DNA of 64,000 bases from CALXQW01 sp031553045 (GCA_031553045.1 JAVBLZ010000013.1:1-64000), one strand, 5' to 3'; positions 1 to 8,957 are shown, counted from the stretch's first letter. Numbers and translations are program-made. The notes: generated by a model from the sequence alone, not told the origin.

Positions 1-651
1 TTTCCTTGGACGTCTCGCCCTGTTTTGACTTTACGACAAAGTGATGTTCTTTTTAATCAAAGTGCATTTTTTAACACAAGTCAACGCGTTTTGACTTTAC
101 GACAAAGTGATGTTCTTTTTAATTACATTATTTTTTATGTCCACCACAGTGCCGTTTTGACTTTACGACAAAGTGATGTTCTTTTTAATGCGAAGACCAA
201 AGCAAACTCTCTACCTGGTGTTTTGACTTTACGACAAAGTGATGTTCTTTTTAATAGATATGGCAAACTTCAAGAACAAATCGGCGTTTTGACTTTACGA
301 CAAAGTGATGTTCTTTTTAATCGTTTGCGGGCGCTTAGGGTGTAATAAAGCGTTTTGACTTTACGACAAAGTGATGTTCTTTTTAATCTTTTGCAAAGCG
401 CATTGTTGATGGCGCAAGTTTTGACTTTACGACAAAGTGATGTTCTTTTTAATGTCAGGCTGCCACGCAAGTGTTGCAACATGGTTTTGACTTTACGACA
501 AAGTGATGTTCTTTTTAATCCCGAAGGAGATGCAAGGAGGGCGTCAAATGTTTTGACTTTACGACAAAGTGATGTTCTTTTTAATGGGGTGATCGACAGG
601 CAAAATTAGTCCATTGTTTTGACTTTACGACCAAGTGATGTTCTTTTTAAT
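1..651 (+). CRISPR. Type II-C CRISPR array (10 repeats visible, continues left)
   Basis: Ten 36-bp repeats start at 22, 88, 154, 220, 286, 352, 418, 484, 550 and 616. They begin GTTTTGACTTTACGAC and end TTCTTTTTAAT. All nine spacers between them are exactly 30 bp, giving a 66-bp period. Bases 1-21 look like the end of another spacer, so the array continues left of the window. The last repeat (616-651) has one change, A to C at its position 17, which fits the old trailer end; the leader would then lie to the left. The GTTTTG...AAT orientation fits other type II-C repeats, so crRNA should be made from the + strand, convergent with cas2. Each repeat contains an internal inverted repeat, ACTTT/AAAGT. 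No spacer matches anything else I could see in this window. Confidence 0.98.
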
Positions 652-686
652 AGTTAGTTTGTAATTTGTTAATTATTAACTAACTT

Positions 687-767
687 AATATCATTTTTCG
701 AAAAGTCTTAACTGATTAGATAGGATTTTATGCTCTGTTTACACCAGAAAATCCTATCGCTTTTTTC
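687..767 (+). ncRNA. tracrRNA-like element fused to the array end
   Basis: Bases 687-712 are an anti-repeat: their reverse complement begins GTTAAGACTTTTCGAAAAA and matches the CRISPR repeat over about 27 positions with few mismatches, including TGATATT against TGATGTT. An 11-bp perfect stem follows (719-729 with 748-758, 18-nt loop), then GC and six T, a rho-independent terminator. The element aligns almost without gaps with the tracrRNA candidate upstream of cas9, including the loop core GCTCT. It lies only 35 nt after the last repeat and on the same strand. The linker 652-686 holds an inverted repeat, AGTTAGTT/AACTAACT (652-659/678-685). I see no convincing promoter of its own, so array read-through is likely. 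The rest of the gap to cas2 (768-820) is AT-rich with no gene. Confidence 0.75.
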
Positions 768-820
768 TATATAATATAAATTATACAGGAAAATTTTTTA
801 CAAATATTCTTTAAATTTAT

Positions 821-1171
821 CTACCAAAATTCTATTTGCTCAGGAATTTTCTCAAGCTGTTTTGGGGTTTTGTCTTTACGCACTATCAAAACACTTTCTT
901 CCCATTGCCTGTCCGTAAAAAATAATAGACGCACATCGCCAGTTCTGGGGGCAAAATTGCGCACACGCTCCTCATGCTTTTTGAGCTTCTCCAAACTCAC
1001 GCAGGGCCTTGCATAGACGGAAAATTGTATCATCACAAAACCATCGTTCATAAGCGACTTCCTAAACAAAGTAGCTTCCCTGCGTTCCTCCTCGTCGCAG
1101 ACGGGAAGATCAAACATTGCTACTATCCAACCCATCCTGTAAGGACTTTTTTTCTCTCTTCTTTGGCTCAT
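821..1171 (-). CDS. cas2: CRISPR-associated endonuclease Cas2
   Basis: Small ferredoxin-fold Cas2 protein that forms the spacer-integration complex with Cas1. The core motif is WIVAMFDLPV followed by the usual RRE/F..L...GF.M.Q.SVY pattern seen in type II Cas2. I chose the ATG at 1171 (116 residues, MSQRREKK then YRMGW) because type II Cas2 proteins usually have a few residues and a YRM-like step before the first strand. The ATG at 1135 is possible (104 residues), and the longest frame reaches 1210. With the chosen start the gene overlaps cas1 by 62 bp. It is the last gene of the cas9-cas1-cas2 operon and converges on the array. Confidence 0.93.
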   Translation of the reverse strand: MSQRREKKSPYRMGWIVAMFDLPVCDEEERREATLFRKSLMNDGFVMIQFSVYARPCVSLEKLKKHEERVRNFAPRTGDVRLLFFTDRQWEESVLIVRKDKTPKQLEKIPEQIEFW

Positions 1172-2066
1172 ATTTTTTATCCAGATAAGGAACCCATAAT
1201 CTAGAAACATCTTTATGTCTGTATGTGTCTGCCAACGAGACCACCATAGTATCTATGGCGTCCATTAGCTTCAGAGTGCAATCACCCTTCCGCAACCTAA
1301 ATTCCTTAAGCATCTTGCCCAAATATCTTACCCAGCCCGCCATATTTGTCTGCGCATTTTCAGAAAAATAGTTTGCCAAAATCACATCCACCATCGCCCG
1401 AAAAGGCTCTATAACATCAAAGACCAGAGGCGTATTTTTGTAATAGGTCTTATGACAAACCCCAAACAAGGGCGACAAACCATGTATGATTAAAGCCCTA
1501 TGTATCAGACCGTTCAAAACCCCATAGCCGTAATTCAGCATGATGTTAGGTTTTGAATCCTCATTCGCCGCATCTCTCTTGCAGCCATACTCGCCGAGTA
1601 GCGGGAAATATTTTTGCCAGTATTTTTTTGCGCAAAGCGCCTCATCAATATAAGAAGCCTTTACAATTTGATGAGACAAAAAATCGCACTTGCAACCCAG
1701 TTGATTTAAACCGCCGAGGGCGTTTGCAACCTTTGCACGCAAAAATACATTCCATATATTTCTGTTTAATATCTTTGGTTGTGCGCCTTGATTTATGGTA
1801 ATCTGGGCATCTCTAACCCTGCATAGCGGCAATGTTACGCCAACAAGCTTAAAATTTAAGCAATGCAAAATAACTGCGTTGTTCGCCAACAAATTAGCAA
1901 GTATAGACGCAGAATATGCAACGCTGTCATTGAGCAAAACCAAGGCGCGTATGTCTTCAATAGGCATACGGCCAAGTTCTGTTTTATCTTTCACGCAGAC
2001 AAGAAAGCCTCTTTCTTTTATCAGCTTACAGCCGTAATCTGAAACATGAAGGATATGAAAACTCAT
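1110..2066 (-). CDS. cas1: CRISPR-associated integrase Cas1 (type II)
   Basis: Spacer-integration endonuclease of 318 residues. The C-terminal half has the type II Cas1 signature NYGYGVLNGLIHRALIIHG followed by GLSPLFGVCH and DVIEPFR. By comparison with the family, E142, H205 and E220 are the likely metal-binding residues. The ATG lies 2 bp after the cas9 stop, so the two genes are translationally close. There is no csn2 or cas4 nearby, which fits subtype II-C, where Cas1-Cas2-Cas9 suffice for adaptation. No truncation is seen. Confidence 0.97.
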   Translation of the reverse strand: MSFHILHVSDYGCKLIKERGFLVCVKDKTELGRMPIEDIRALVLLNDSVAYSASILANLLANNAVILHCLNFKLVGVTLPLCRVRDAQITINQGAQPKILNRNIWNVFLRAKVANALGGLNQLGCKCDFLSHQIVKASYIDEALCAKKYWQKYFPLLGEYGCKRDAANEDSKPNIMLNYGYGVLNGLIHRALIIHGLSPLFGVCHKTYYKNTPLVFDVIEPFRAMVDVILANYFSENAQTNMAGWVRYLGKMLKEFRLRKGDCTLKLMDAIDTMVVSLADTYRHKDVSRLWVPYLDKKYEPKKREKKSLQDGLDSSNV

Positions 2067-2068
2067 TG

Positions 2069-5000
2069 CTAATCCTTATCTGGATAATAACGCCTGAAAG
2101 CTGAAGATATAAGATATTTAAGCCCTATTGGATTTGTTGAAATGCCGTCGGGTGAAGTAAGTTTTGCTCTTCCATCTGTGAGCATCGTATTCAGCATATA
2201 AACTCCTTTTCCGCACAACAATTTGCCCTTGTCGTCCGCCACATCTTTATCCAACTTAACGAGGCAATGGCTTTGATAGAAGCCTTGTATGGAATCAAAA
2301 TCCTGCCTTGCCTTGAGCTCTTCCACCAATTTTTCTTTGGACGCATGCACATATATTGGACACACCTCAAACTTGCCTGTTTTAGACTTCCAGACAATTT
2401 GCCCCTTATGTCCTTTTTTGCCTTTGCGCCAAGCGCCGCTTGCGTCTTTAGAAAGGTCTTTATATTCGGTACAATCGCCGTCCTTGTAGCGCACCCTGAT
2501 TACTTTTGCGCCCATAGACCCGTCTTTATTTTTAACATAAAGATTGTCGCACCACTTCAGCCATTCTTCTTCGGCAGGATTTGTTTTAGAAAACTCCAAA
2601 ACTCTTTCGGCAATATTTTTATCTAAAATATTTGCCGCAGATTTTGCAATGCTATCGACATCATAGACATCTCCATTAAAGCCGCCGAAAGGCAAGGAGC
2701 GCAATTTTACTTTATGTGTCATGATTGACACTTTGCCGATAGTTCGTTTGCCATAGATAGTTTCACCCAGTTTTGGTTTTTCAAAAGCAACTTCTGTGGG
2801 CATAACTTCGCCGAGAAGTTTTTCCAAAAACTTGTAGGGATTTTTACCTATCTTGCCGCCAAAATCAAATTCCTCATTGCGCTTGCGTTTTTTGTCAAAG
2901 TCTGGCGCAAAAGAAATCACAAAGGCGTCTAGAGCGTGATGTTTTTTATTCTTTCTATTTTTTTCATTCACCAATTTTTCATTTTTGATTTTGTCGGTGA
3001 GAGTCTCGGCGGAATCTATTTCTTCCAAAGTTTTGGAGTCAAGCAATAACTTGTTTAGTTGATACACCCCTCTTATGCGAGCCGTGGTTGAACCGTTTGC
3101 TACAAAGATTTTGCGCTTACCTTCAGATATGCCCATATTCCAGCCAAAGTATAGCGAAACTACGCTTTGCGAAAGTTTGGCAATCCATGCGGTTTCGGCA
3201 AGCGCTGTATATTTTTCCATAAGTTCGTAAGCGTTGTCGCTGGTAAGCAGGTTTGATTTTCTTTTGCCCAAGGCCTTAAAATTCGCCCTTACTCTTGCAA
3301 CATAAGACTGCCATTTTCCGCTTGATTTAAGCCATTCCGCAGGTGTTCTGTCGTCCTTTTCGGAATTATTTTTGCGTGTAGTAAGAGCCAAATTAAATTG
3401 AGCGTCCGCACCGCCTTTTGAACGAGGGAGGATATGGTCTATCTCATAAGAATCCAAATTAGAAACTGTCAATTCTTCCCCAGTATAAAGGCAGACAAAC
3501 TTCTGCGCTTTTAAGAGCATATATTTTTTCAGAAGTTTTTTGTCATTGAATTTTTCCTCTTTAGAGCGTGCATTCTTGAACATATTTTCCGAAGAAAGCT
3601 CCTCTGCCGCCCTGAGTTTTTCTGTGCGATTTGTATTTATGATTTTTTGCAAATCAGCCTTGGCTTTTTTGCCCAAAAAGTCATCTCTTACAAATTCCAA
3701 GACTACCCTATCTGGTGTTCCAAATTTTGCTTTAAACAATTTTATTCTGTTAAAGAAATAAAAAAGCCTGTGCCTTACAATAGGGTCTATCTGTTTGCCT
3801 ATTAGTTTTAAGACCGCCGCCTCACGCTTATTTTCGTCTATATTTGCGTCCGAGCTCCTTCCCATATCGGGCAGGTAAATCCCCGACCACGGGATGTCTC
3901 CCATATTTTTTATGAAATCCAAATCTTCTTTAACAAGACCTTTTGAGGAATCTTTATTTTTAATCGTCTTTATTTTTTTAGCATAAAAATCTTGAGGTGC
4001 TTCCCCCGAAAGTATCAGCTCTTTCAGCAGTCTCATTGCGGGTCGAGAAAATGATGCTCTGCCGCTAGACGACGGTTCTTCGATGAATTCATGCCCTGCC
4101 ATGGCTTCGCAATTTATGCCTTTCAAAAATTTTGCCCACTGCCTTTCCGTAAATTTGTAAGAGTTTTCCTTGGCGGCCATATAGGCTTTTTTAAACTCCT
4201 CAAACTTTAAAGACCTCACGCTGTTGCTCGATAAATCCAAGAGGCGTATATTCACCAGCTTCATAAGCAAGCTTGTCTCTTGCGGCAGACGCTCGTCATC
4301 ATTTTGAGTTTCTTTAAGGGGCTTAATTTTGCATACGTTAAGACGCAAAATTAGTTTGCATTTATCTACAATTCTGTTGTCGAAGCGTGGAATCTTCTGC
4401 CCCAAAACGCCCTGCCAATCGGTTTCGGCGCCCTGCTTAAAAGAGAACTCCTCTCTGCATTCGGGGTAGAATGAGGCGTAGGCTTTTTCGGAAGGACCGT
4501 ATAAAAAGTACATTGCCTTGCCTTTTAGCTTGGGGTATTGTTTTGCGGCGTTTTCTATCAGAAGCGCAAATTCTTTTTCGACCAAAGCCCTAGGCATGGT
4601 AAAGCCTGCCGCCCTTCCCGCATGACAGTCGATTTTAAGCTTTATATCCTTAGGTTTTTTCGGATTCCAAAGCCCCATTTGATACGCTTTAAAAAATGCT
4701 GGAAGACGAAAATTTTCATCCTCAGTCATCTCTTTGAGCATAGAATTGAATTCCACCAAAGATTCTTTTGATTCCGCATCTTCGCCATCTTCAAGATTTG
4801 ACGATTCATCCAAATTGTTTTCAACTTTTTTTGAAGTTTTCCAAGCCACTTGAGTATCGTAACCACGCAGTTGCATTGCGGAATTTAGCGCCTTATAAAG
4901 TTGCCAAGGCTCTAATTTTTCGCCGAGCAGCAGTTTGCAGCGCAAGGCTATAGAGTTGTAACAGGTCTCATCTCCACGCTTGGGGAATTCTCTTTCAAGC

Positions 5001-5326
5001 CTTTCATCGCCCTTTGAGGTCAGACGCCAAGAGCCGTTTATTTTTTCCACGCTGCGGCGTTTCAATATTTCCAGACCGCAGTCTTTAAGACATTTATCAA
5101 GCCATCTTTCCCTTGCCTTGTGTGCGGTTCTCGTACGCATTTGTCTGCGACATCCCGCCGCAGTTTTTATCTCCGCAAAATCTGGCGGAATGATGTTTGA
5201 AGCAATGTGCAGAACATTGTCATTTTTCCTTACGCATTCCCCCAAAGACGCCTTGCCAAGGTCGAAAGCCCAAACTTTGTCGGCACTGGGAATGGAATCT
5301 TTTTCACCACTTATATTTTTTAGCAT
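2069..5326 (-). CDS. cas9: CRISPR-associated endonuclease Cas9 (type II-C)
   Basis: RNA-guided double-strand DNA endonuclease of 1085 residues, a size typical of II-C. RuvC-I has D22 in AFDLGKASLG. An Arg-rich bridge helix spans about 58-76. RuvC-II has E544 in VVLEFVRDD. The HNH domain has D630-H631 in YEIDHILPRSKGG with N645, preceded by CLYTGEEL. RuvC-III has KKHHALDAF with H796/H797 and D800. All nuclease residues are present, so the enzyme looks active. The last ~250 residues would be the wedge and PAM-interacting region. It heads the operon cas9-cas1-cas2, downstream of a tracrRNA on the same strand. The PAM cannot be read from the sequence. Confidence 0.98.
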   Translation of the reverse strand: MLKNISGEKDSIPSADKVWAFDLGKASLGECVRKNDNVLHIASNIIPPDFAEIKTAAGCRRQMRTRTAHKARERWLDKCLKDCGLEILKRRSVEKINGSWRLTSKGDERLEREFPKRGDETCYNSIALRCKLLLGEKLEPWQLYKALNSAMQLRGYDTQVAWKTSKKVENNLDESSNLEDGEDAESKESLVEFNSMLKEMTEDENFRLPAFFKAYQMGLWNPKKPKDIKLKIDCHAGRAAGFTMPRALVEKEFALLIENAAKQYPKLKGKAMYFLYGPSEKAYASFYPECREEFSFKQGAETDWQGVLGQKIPRFDNRIVDKCKLILRLNVCKIKPLKETQNDDERLPQETSLLMKLVNIRLLDLSSNSVRSLKFEEFKKAYMAAKENSYKFTERQWAKFLKGINCEAMAGHEFIEEPSSSGRASFSRPAMRLLKELILSGEAPQDFYAKKIKTIKNKDSSKGLVKEDLDFIKNMGDIPWSGIYLPDMGRSSDANIDENKREAAVLKLIGKQIDPIVRHRLFYFFNRIKLFKAKFGTPDRVVLEFVRDDFLGKKAKADLQKIINTNRTEKLRAAEELSSENMFKNARSKEEKFNDKKLLKKYMLLKAQKFVCLYTGEELTVSNLDSYEIDHILPRSKGGADAQFNLALTTRKNNSEKDDRTPAEWLKSSGKWQSYVARVRANFKALGKRKSNLLTSDNAYELMEKYTALAETAWIAKLSQSVVSLYFGWNMGISEGKRKIFVANGSTTARIRGVYQLNKLLLDSKTLEEIDSAETLTDKIKNEKLVNEKNRKNKKHHALDAFVISFAPDFDKKRKRNEEFDFGGKIGKNPYKFLEKLLGEVMPTEVAFEKPKLGETIYGKRTIGKVSIMTHKVKLRSLPFGGFNGDVYDVDSIAKSAANILDKNIAERVLEFSKTNPAEEEWLKWCDNLYVKNKDGSMGAKVIRVRYKDGDCTEYKDLSKDASGAWRKGKKGHKGQIVWKSKTGKFEVCPIYVHASKEKLVEELKARQDFDSIQGFYQSHCLVKLDKDVADDKGKLLCGKGVYMLNTMLTDGRAKLTSPDGISTNPIGLKYLISSAFRRYYPDKD

Positions 5327-5336
5327 AGTATATCAC

Positions 5337-5365
5337 ATTTAAACATTATTATTAATAAATGTCAA
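5337..5365 (-). promoter_or_regulatory. Likely cas9 promoter
   Basis: On the - strand a perfect -35 TTGACA (5365-5360) is followed after 17 bp by TTAAAT (5342-5337) as the -10. Transcription would begin around 5330, only a few bases before the cas9 ATG at 5326, so the mRNA would be almost leaderless. There is no Shine-Dalgarno sequence in front of the ATG. Confidence 0.5.
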
Positions 5366-5382
5366 TATATATAACCAAAAAG

Positions 5383-5463
5383 ACATAAAAAATGCAGGAT
5401 ATTACGGTACAAGTAGAGCGTGATATCCTGCAATGTCAGTTAAGACTTTACGATCAAATTTAG
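5383..5463 (-). ncRNA. tracrRNA (cas9-proximal)
   Basis: The + strand at 5439-5458 reads GTTAAGACTTTACGATCAAA and resembles the CRISPR repeat (two adjacent substitutions and one inserted T), so the - strand transcript carries the anti-repeat at its 5' end. Next comes a perfect 10-bp stem, TGCAGGATAT/ATATCCTGCA (5393-5402 with 5423-5432, 20-nt loop), followed on the - strand by A and six T, a terminator. The RNA would be about 80 nt. It is transcribed toward cas9 from its own promoter, terminates before it, and shows sequence and stem covariation with the array-end copy at 687-767. Confidence 0.88.
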
Positions 5464-5469
5464 AGGTAA

Positions 5470-5497
5470 AGATTATAAAAATTCCACAAAGTGTCAA
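5470..5497 (-). promoter_or_regulatory. Promoter of the cas9-proximal tracrRNA
   Basis: The - strand carries a perfect -35 TTGACA (5497-5492). A TATAAT box lies 14 bp on (5477-5472), or the overlapping TAATCT at 16 bp (5475-5470). The expected start is near 5463, a few bases before the anti-repeat (5458), which is where a mature tracrRNA should begin. Confidence 0.65.
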
Positions 5498-5531
5498 GAG
5501 TTTAATTTTACTTATTTAAGATGAAAAATAA

Positions 5532-8500
5532 TTAAAGCTCTATTACGGGAGTTGTAATTACGTTTTTAGATTTATCCTCCAACTCCACTTTGAAGCGCAA
5601 TTTTTCTGAAACTTTGACAGGATACAAAGACAATTCAAATGGCTCGCTACTGCGTGAAAGTTCTCCTATTTGGGGAGATTCAAATTTTATTTTTATTTTA
5701 CCACTGCTAGGTTTGCCTGTTAGCATTACGTAAATACTGTCTTTGCCAAAGGCGCTGCGTATCCTGAAAGCGTGTAAATCGCCCCAAGGTTTGCCTACAT
5801 CTTTTAATATTATATGCCCGTCTTTAAGCGGTTCAGGCATCTTCGAGAAATCTTCATGGGCAACACTTATCCGCACAGCGATTGCATTAAGTGCGCGTAT
5901 TTTGACTTTCTTTTCACCTCTTGCGGGCAGAGTAAATAGCTTTTGGGCGTTGGCATCATAGACATCCAGATCTGCATCCATTAGCATATCTTTTAATAGA
6001 CGGCTGGCAGGGTTGATTTGCAAATTTACATCCAAATCTTTTGTGCTGTCGTTGATAAGCAAGGCCCAAACGGCGTTTTCAGCCCTTGCGGTCAAAACGC
6101 TTACTTTTGCGCTGTCTGTACGCACAGCTTTTTTATCCAATTTAAGCTTCGCCTTTTCACCGAAAAACTCGCCAATGCCACCCCCGAAAATCCTATCTGT
6201 AAACCACACATAACCTTGTTGACGCACATAGGGGAAGCGCACCTTAAACCCCGTAAGCCCTTCCGCCTGCGCCACAAGATAATCTAAACTCTGCGCAAAA
6301 AATGCCGGCGCTTGGTGATAGTAAAAGCTTGTCATATCGGGCCCTTTGTAGGGGTAATCTTCGTCATGCACCAAATTTGTAAATTCAGAAATATAGTAGC
6401 CGGGATAATTGGAAAACCTGCCTATCATGGCATGACGAGAAAATTTGTAGAGCATATCCGCCTTGCTGTAATTATAAACCCGCAACATTTCAGGCGCATA
6501 AGAGCACATGATGATATTTCTATAATTTTCACCTCCGCTTAAAAGCGTTGGAGGGCCTTCCAAACTCAGGCCGACCTGAGCCACTTTACGGGCGTCCACC
6601 TTTTCTTGCGGCAATACCCACTGCGCTTGAATTTTGCCCAGCTTTTCAGGATTACCCTGCTCTTTGACGATTTCAAATGCAGCCTCATTAAAATCTAAAC
6701 CCACCCTAAAACGTTTTTCTCCGTACCACCATTTTTGTAAAACTCCAAACGCCCTGTTGCCATTGTTGATTGTAATTTCGCCTTCGGGCACTATGGGGTA
6801 AGACCAAATCATGCTGGCGGAATAAAATGCCCCCACTTGCGCATATTTTAGATATTTTTCATCCTTTGTGATTTCATATAAATCTATCAAATTCCACCAA
6901 TATGGGATGGCTGGCGGACAGTTTGAAAAATTATTCACATATTCTCCCATTGGCGGATTATCAAAATTTTCCTTCAAGAACATATCGCAATCTTTAATGA
7001 TTTCTTGAAGAAGCGCCGCATTTGGGTCGGCAAGATATATGCCTATCATGGCTTGCCAGTTGAATTTTCCGCCGCCGTACACGCCTTTCCAATTTCCTTT
7101 AGAGTCTTTGTAGAATTCTTTAAAAAATGGGTTTGCATTACCCAACATAAAGTTTAGACCTGCAAAATATCCGCCGTCGTTGAAGCTTGAGGGCACTCTA
7201 AGATAACTCATAGACTCGTTTAAAAATGGCGATTCTGCGGGTAGTTTTTTAAAGAAATGCGTGGAGGGTCTGCTCAAAGTATATTCAATGGTTGGCAGCG
7301 ATATATTTGCGTAATAGTCCTCATCGTCGGTAAGCAAGGCAATGGAAAGTTCCGCAAGAGGGCTTGCCTGCGTAACTGTGCTTTTACTTTCTATGTTGTA
7401 CCTGCCCTTAAGTTCAGCGTCCCATCCCGAATGCCTTGCGTCTTTCAAAAATTCCGCCATGTTGCATACGGCGTCTGAGAGTGAAGTGTCAAAGGGCTCT
7501 CTGATAAAATTACTTTTTAATATTTCTTCATTGACCAAAGACAATGCCTTCTCCCAAGATTCCGCCACGCTCATCAAATGCCAGCGAACTTTGAGTGTTG
7601 AACCAGCCTCCTTCTTTGAATTCCAAGCCCCCAAGAGTGGAGAAAATGCCGAAGCTTGCACCAAACCTTCATCATTCGATAAAGACATTGCAAAAAACGG
7701 CCTAGTGGTTTTAAACCACTCAAACGGAACTCTTGCCACGTCCGCAATTATTGCGTTGGAAATTTTTACGCCGTCAAAATTGCTCTCTACCAAACTTAAC
7801 GGATGCGATAAAAATCCGCTAGATACCGCTTTGGGCTCCGACATAGTACGCCTAGCTTGATAAAGCGGGGGCATGAGCGTTGCCGTAAAATCCCCATCTT
7901 TATAGGAGTTGAAGGCGCAAATACCCAGAGAATAAAAGGCGGTATCTTCTATGGGCGTCTCAACTTCAAAGCGTGCGGCGTATCCATTTTTTTCCAGAAT
8001 CAATGAGGCTGTAGCGCCATTGTCATAGGTAATCAAAAAACTCAAGTTCCCGCTTTGCACAACATTTATAGGGCGCAAAATTATAGCAGCCCCCACTTCA
8101 TAAGGATTATTTTTCACCCCCGCCAAAGTAATTTCTTTGTTGCCAACACTCACTTTGATACGGTTTTTGCCGTCATTCCAAACCGGAAACACCATGTTGT
8201 TTGCCAGATTTGGTTTTTTATCTTTTATCAAAAAAAGTTTTTCCTCTTTGAAGTTTTGCACCTTGAGCCAACTGCCGTCCTTAAAAAGCTCCACACTTCT
8301 TTCAAAGATTTTTTGCCCGTCTAGGCCCTGTTTTTGGATGAAGCTCATGCGTACTTTTCCATTTGAGATTGTGAAAACTTTAGGTTCGCTTATTTCCACA
8401 GATTCCGGAAGTTTCGGAAAATTCTTCACCTTTTTTTCTTGTTTAGTTATAGGTTTGCGCAAGAGTTCCGTACGTTTTGCGACGTCAAAATTAACGGCAT

Positions 8501-8957
8501 TTGGGTTGAAATTTTTATCGTTCGTAAACAATATTGCATCTGAGCGCACAAGACTTTCCAGACGTTTTATGGAGAGCAAATTTTCACCCTTTACCAATTT
8601 TACTTCGCCTAATTTTTCCCAATAAAAGCCGTCTCTTTTGTGCAATCCTGCCGTGTTTGGCAATTTTTCAAAATTCACATAAACCTCATACAATCTCGTG
8701 CCGGGTTTATTGTGCGCATAGTCAAAAGAATTTGCCCAAACGCCGTACACAGATTCCTCTTTTGCCTCAAACACCGTCATTGGCGTACCTGTGCCCGAAA
8801 GGGTCTCCAGCGTCTTCATAGACCCCATAACGCCTTCTGTCCAATCCGCCTTGAATTGAAGGCTTTCAGTTTCTATCAAAAAAGTTTCGGCGTCAGATTT
8901 TTTGGCGAGCACGGCTATCAATGCCAAAAAGAAAAATGTCCTCAAAATGCAAATCAT
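5532..8957 (-). CDS. Large secreted protein, paralogue of the 18448-21915 gene; family not recognised
   Basis: 1141 residues with an N-terminal signal peptide (MICILRTFFFLALIAVLAKK, cleavage near SDA-ET). Residues ~25-150 look like a beta-sandwich, carbohydrate-binding-type module (SVYGVWANSFDY, VRSDAILFTND). The centre is rich in aromatic helices and contains AGAFYSASMIWSYP, MIGRFSNYPGYY and YPYKGPDMTSFYYHQAPAFF. The C-terminal third looks like beta-sheet. The protein at 18448-21915 shares all of these blocks in the same order (for example IIGRFGTYPGYY and YPFKGPDVTSIYYHHMPCFF). I cannot assign a CAZy family. An alpha-toroid polysaccharide lyase or hydrolase would fit the shape, size and sulfatase neighbourhood, but this is inference. 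It faces away from the GH50-like gene across a short divergent region. Confidence 0.85.
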   Translation of the reverse strand: MICILRTFFFLALIAVLAKKSDAETFLIETESLQFKADWTEGVMGSMKTLETLSGTGTPMTVFEAKEESVYGVWANSFDYAHNKPGTRLYEVYVNFEKLPNTAGLHKRDGFYWEKLGEVKLVKGENLLSIKRLESLVRSDAILFTNDKNFNPNAVNFDVAKRTELLRKPITKQEKKVKNFPKLPESVEISEPKVFTISNGKVRMSFIQKQGLDGQKIFERSVELFKDGSWLKVQNFKEEKLFLIKDKKPNLANNMVFPVWNDGKNRIKVSVGNKEITLAGVKNNPYEVGAAIILRPINVVQSGNLSFLITYDNGATASLILEKNGYAARFEVETPIEDTAFYSLGICAFNSYKDGDFTATLMPPLYQARRTMSEPKAVSSGFLSHPLSLVESNFDGVKISNAIIADVARVPFEWFKTTRPFFAMSLSNDEGLVQASAFSPLLGAWNSKKEAGSTLKVRWHLMSVAESWEKALSLVNEEILKSNFIREPFDTSLSDAVCNMAEFLKDARHSGWDAELKGRYNIESKSTVTQASPLAELSIALLTDDEDYYANISLPTIEYTLSRPSTHFFKKLPAESPFLNESMSYLRVPSSFNDGGYFAGLNFMLGNANPFFKEFYKDSKGNWKGVYGGGKFNWQAMIGIYLADPNAALLQEIIKDCDMFLKENFDNPPMGEYVNNFSNCPPAIPYWWNLIDLYEITKDEKYLKYAQVGAFYSASMIWSYPIVPEGEITINNGNRAFGVLQKWWYGEKRFRVGLDFNEAAFEIVKEQGNPEKLGKIQAQWVLPQEKVDARKVAQVGLSLEGPPTLLSGGENYRNIIMCSYAPEMLRVYNYSKADMLYKFSRHAMIGRFSNYPGYYISEFTNLVHDEDYPYKGPDMTSFYYHQAPAFFAQSLDYLVAQAEGLTGFKVRFPYVRQQGYVWFTDRIFGGGIGEFFGEKAKLKLDKKAVRTDSAKVSVLTARAENAVWALLINDSTKDLDVNLQINPASRLLKDMLMDADLDVYDANAQKLFTLPARGEKKVKIRALNAIAVRISVAHEDFSKMPEPLKDGHIILKDVGKPWGDLHAFRIRSAFGKDSIYVMLTGKPSSGKIKIKFESPQIGELSRSSEPFELSLYPVKVSEKLRFKVELEDKSKNVITTPVIEL

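Noticed and set aside
25..609. Open reading frames running through the CRISPR array on both strands
   Set aside because: The 66-bp period is a multiple of three and the repeat has open frames, so the frames are artefacts of the array.
16..651. Promoter inside each repeat, as in Neisseria type II-C arrays
   Set aside because: Each repeat has TTGACT, but no acceptable -10 at 16-18 bp could be found.
719..767. Treating the hairpin after the array as only a terminator
   Set aside because: The anti-repeat before it and its covariation with the cas9-proximal tracrRNA show that it is more than a terminator.
4980..5342. Open frames antisense to cas9 and other large genes
   Set aside because: They are shadows of the real coding frames and show no domain or start signal.
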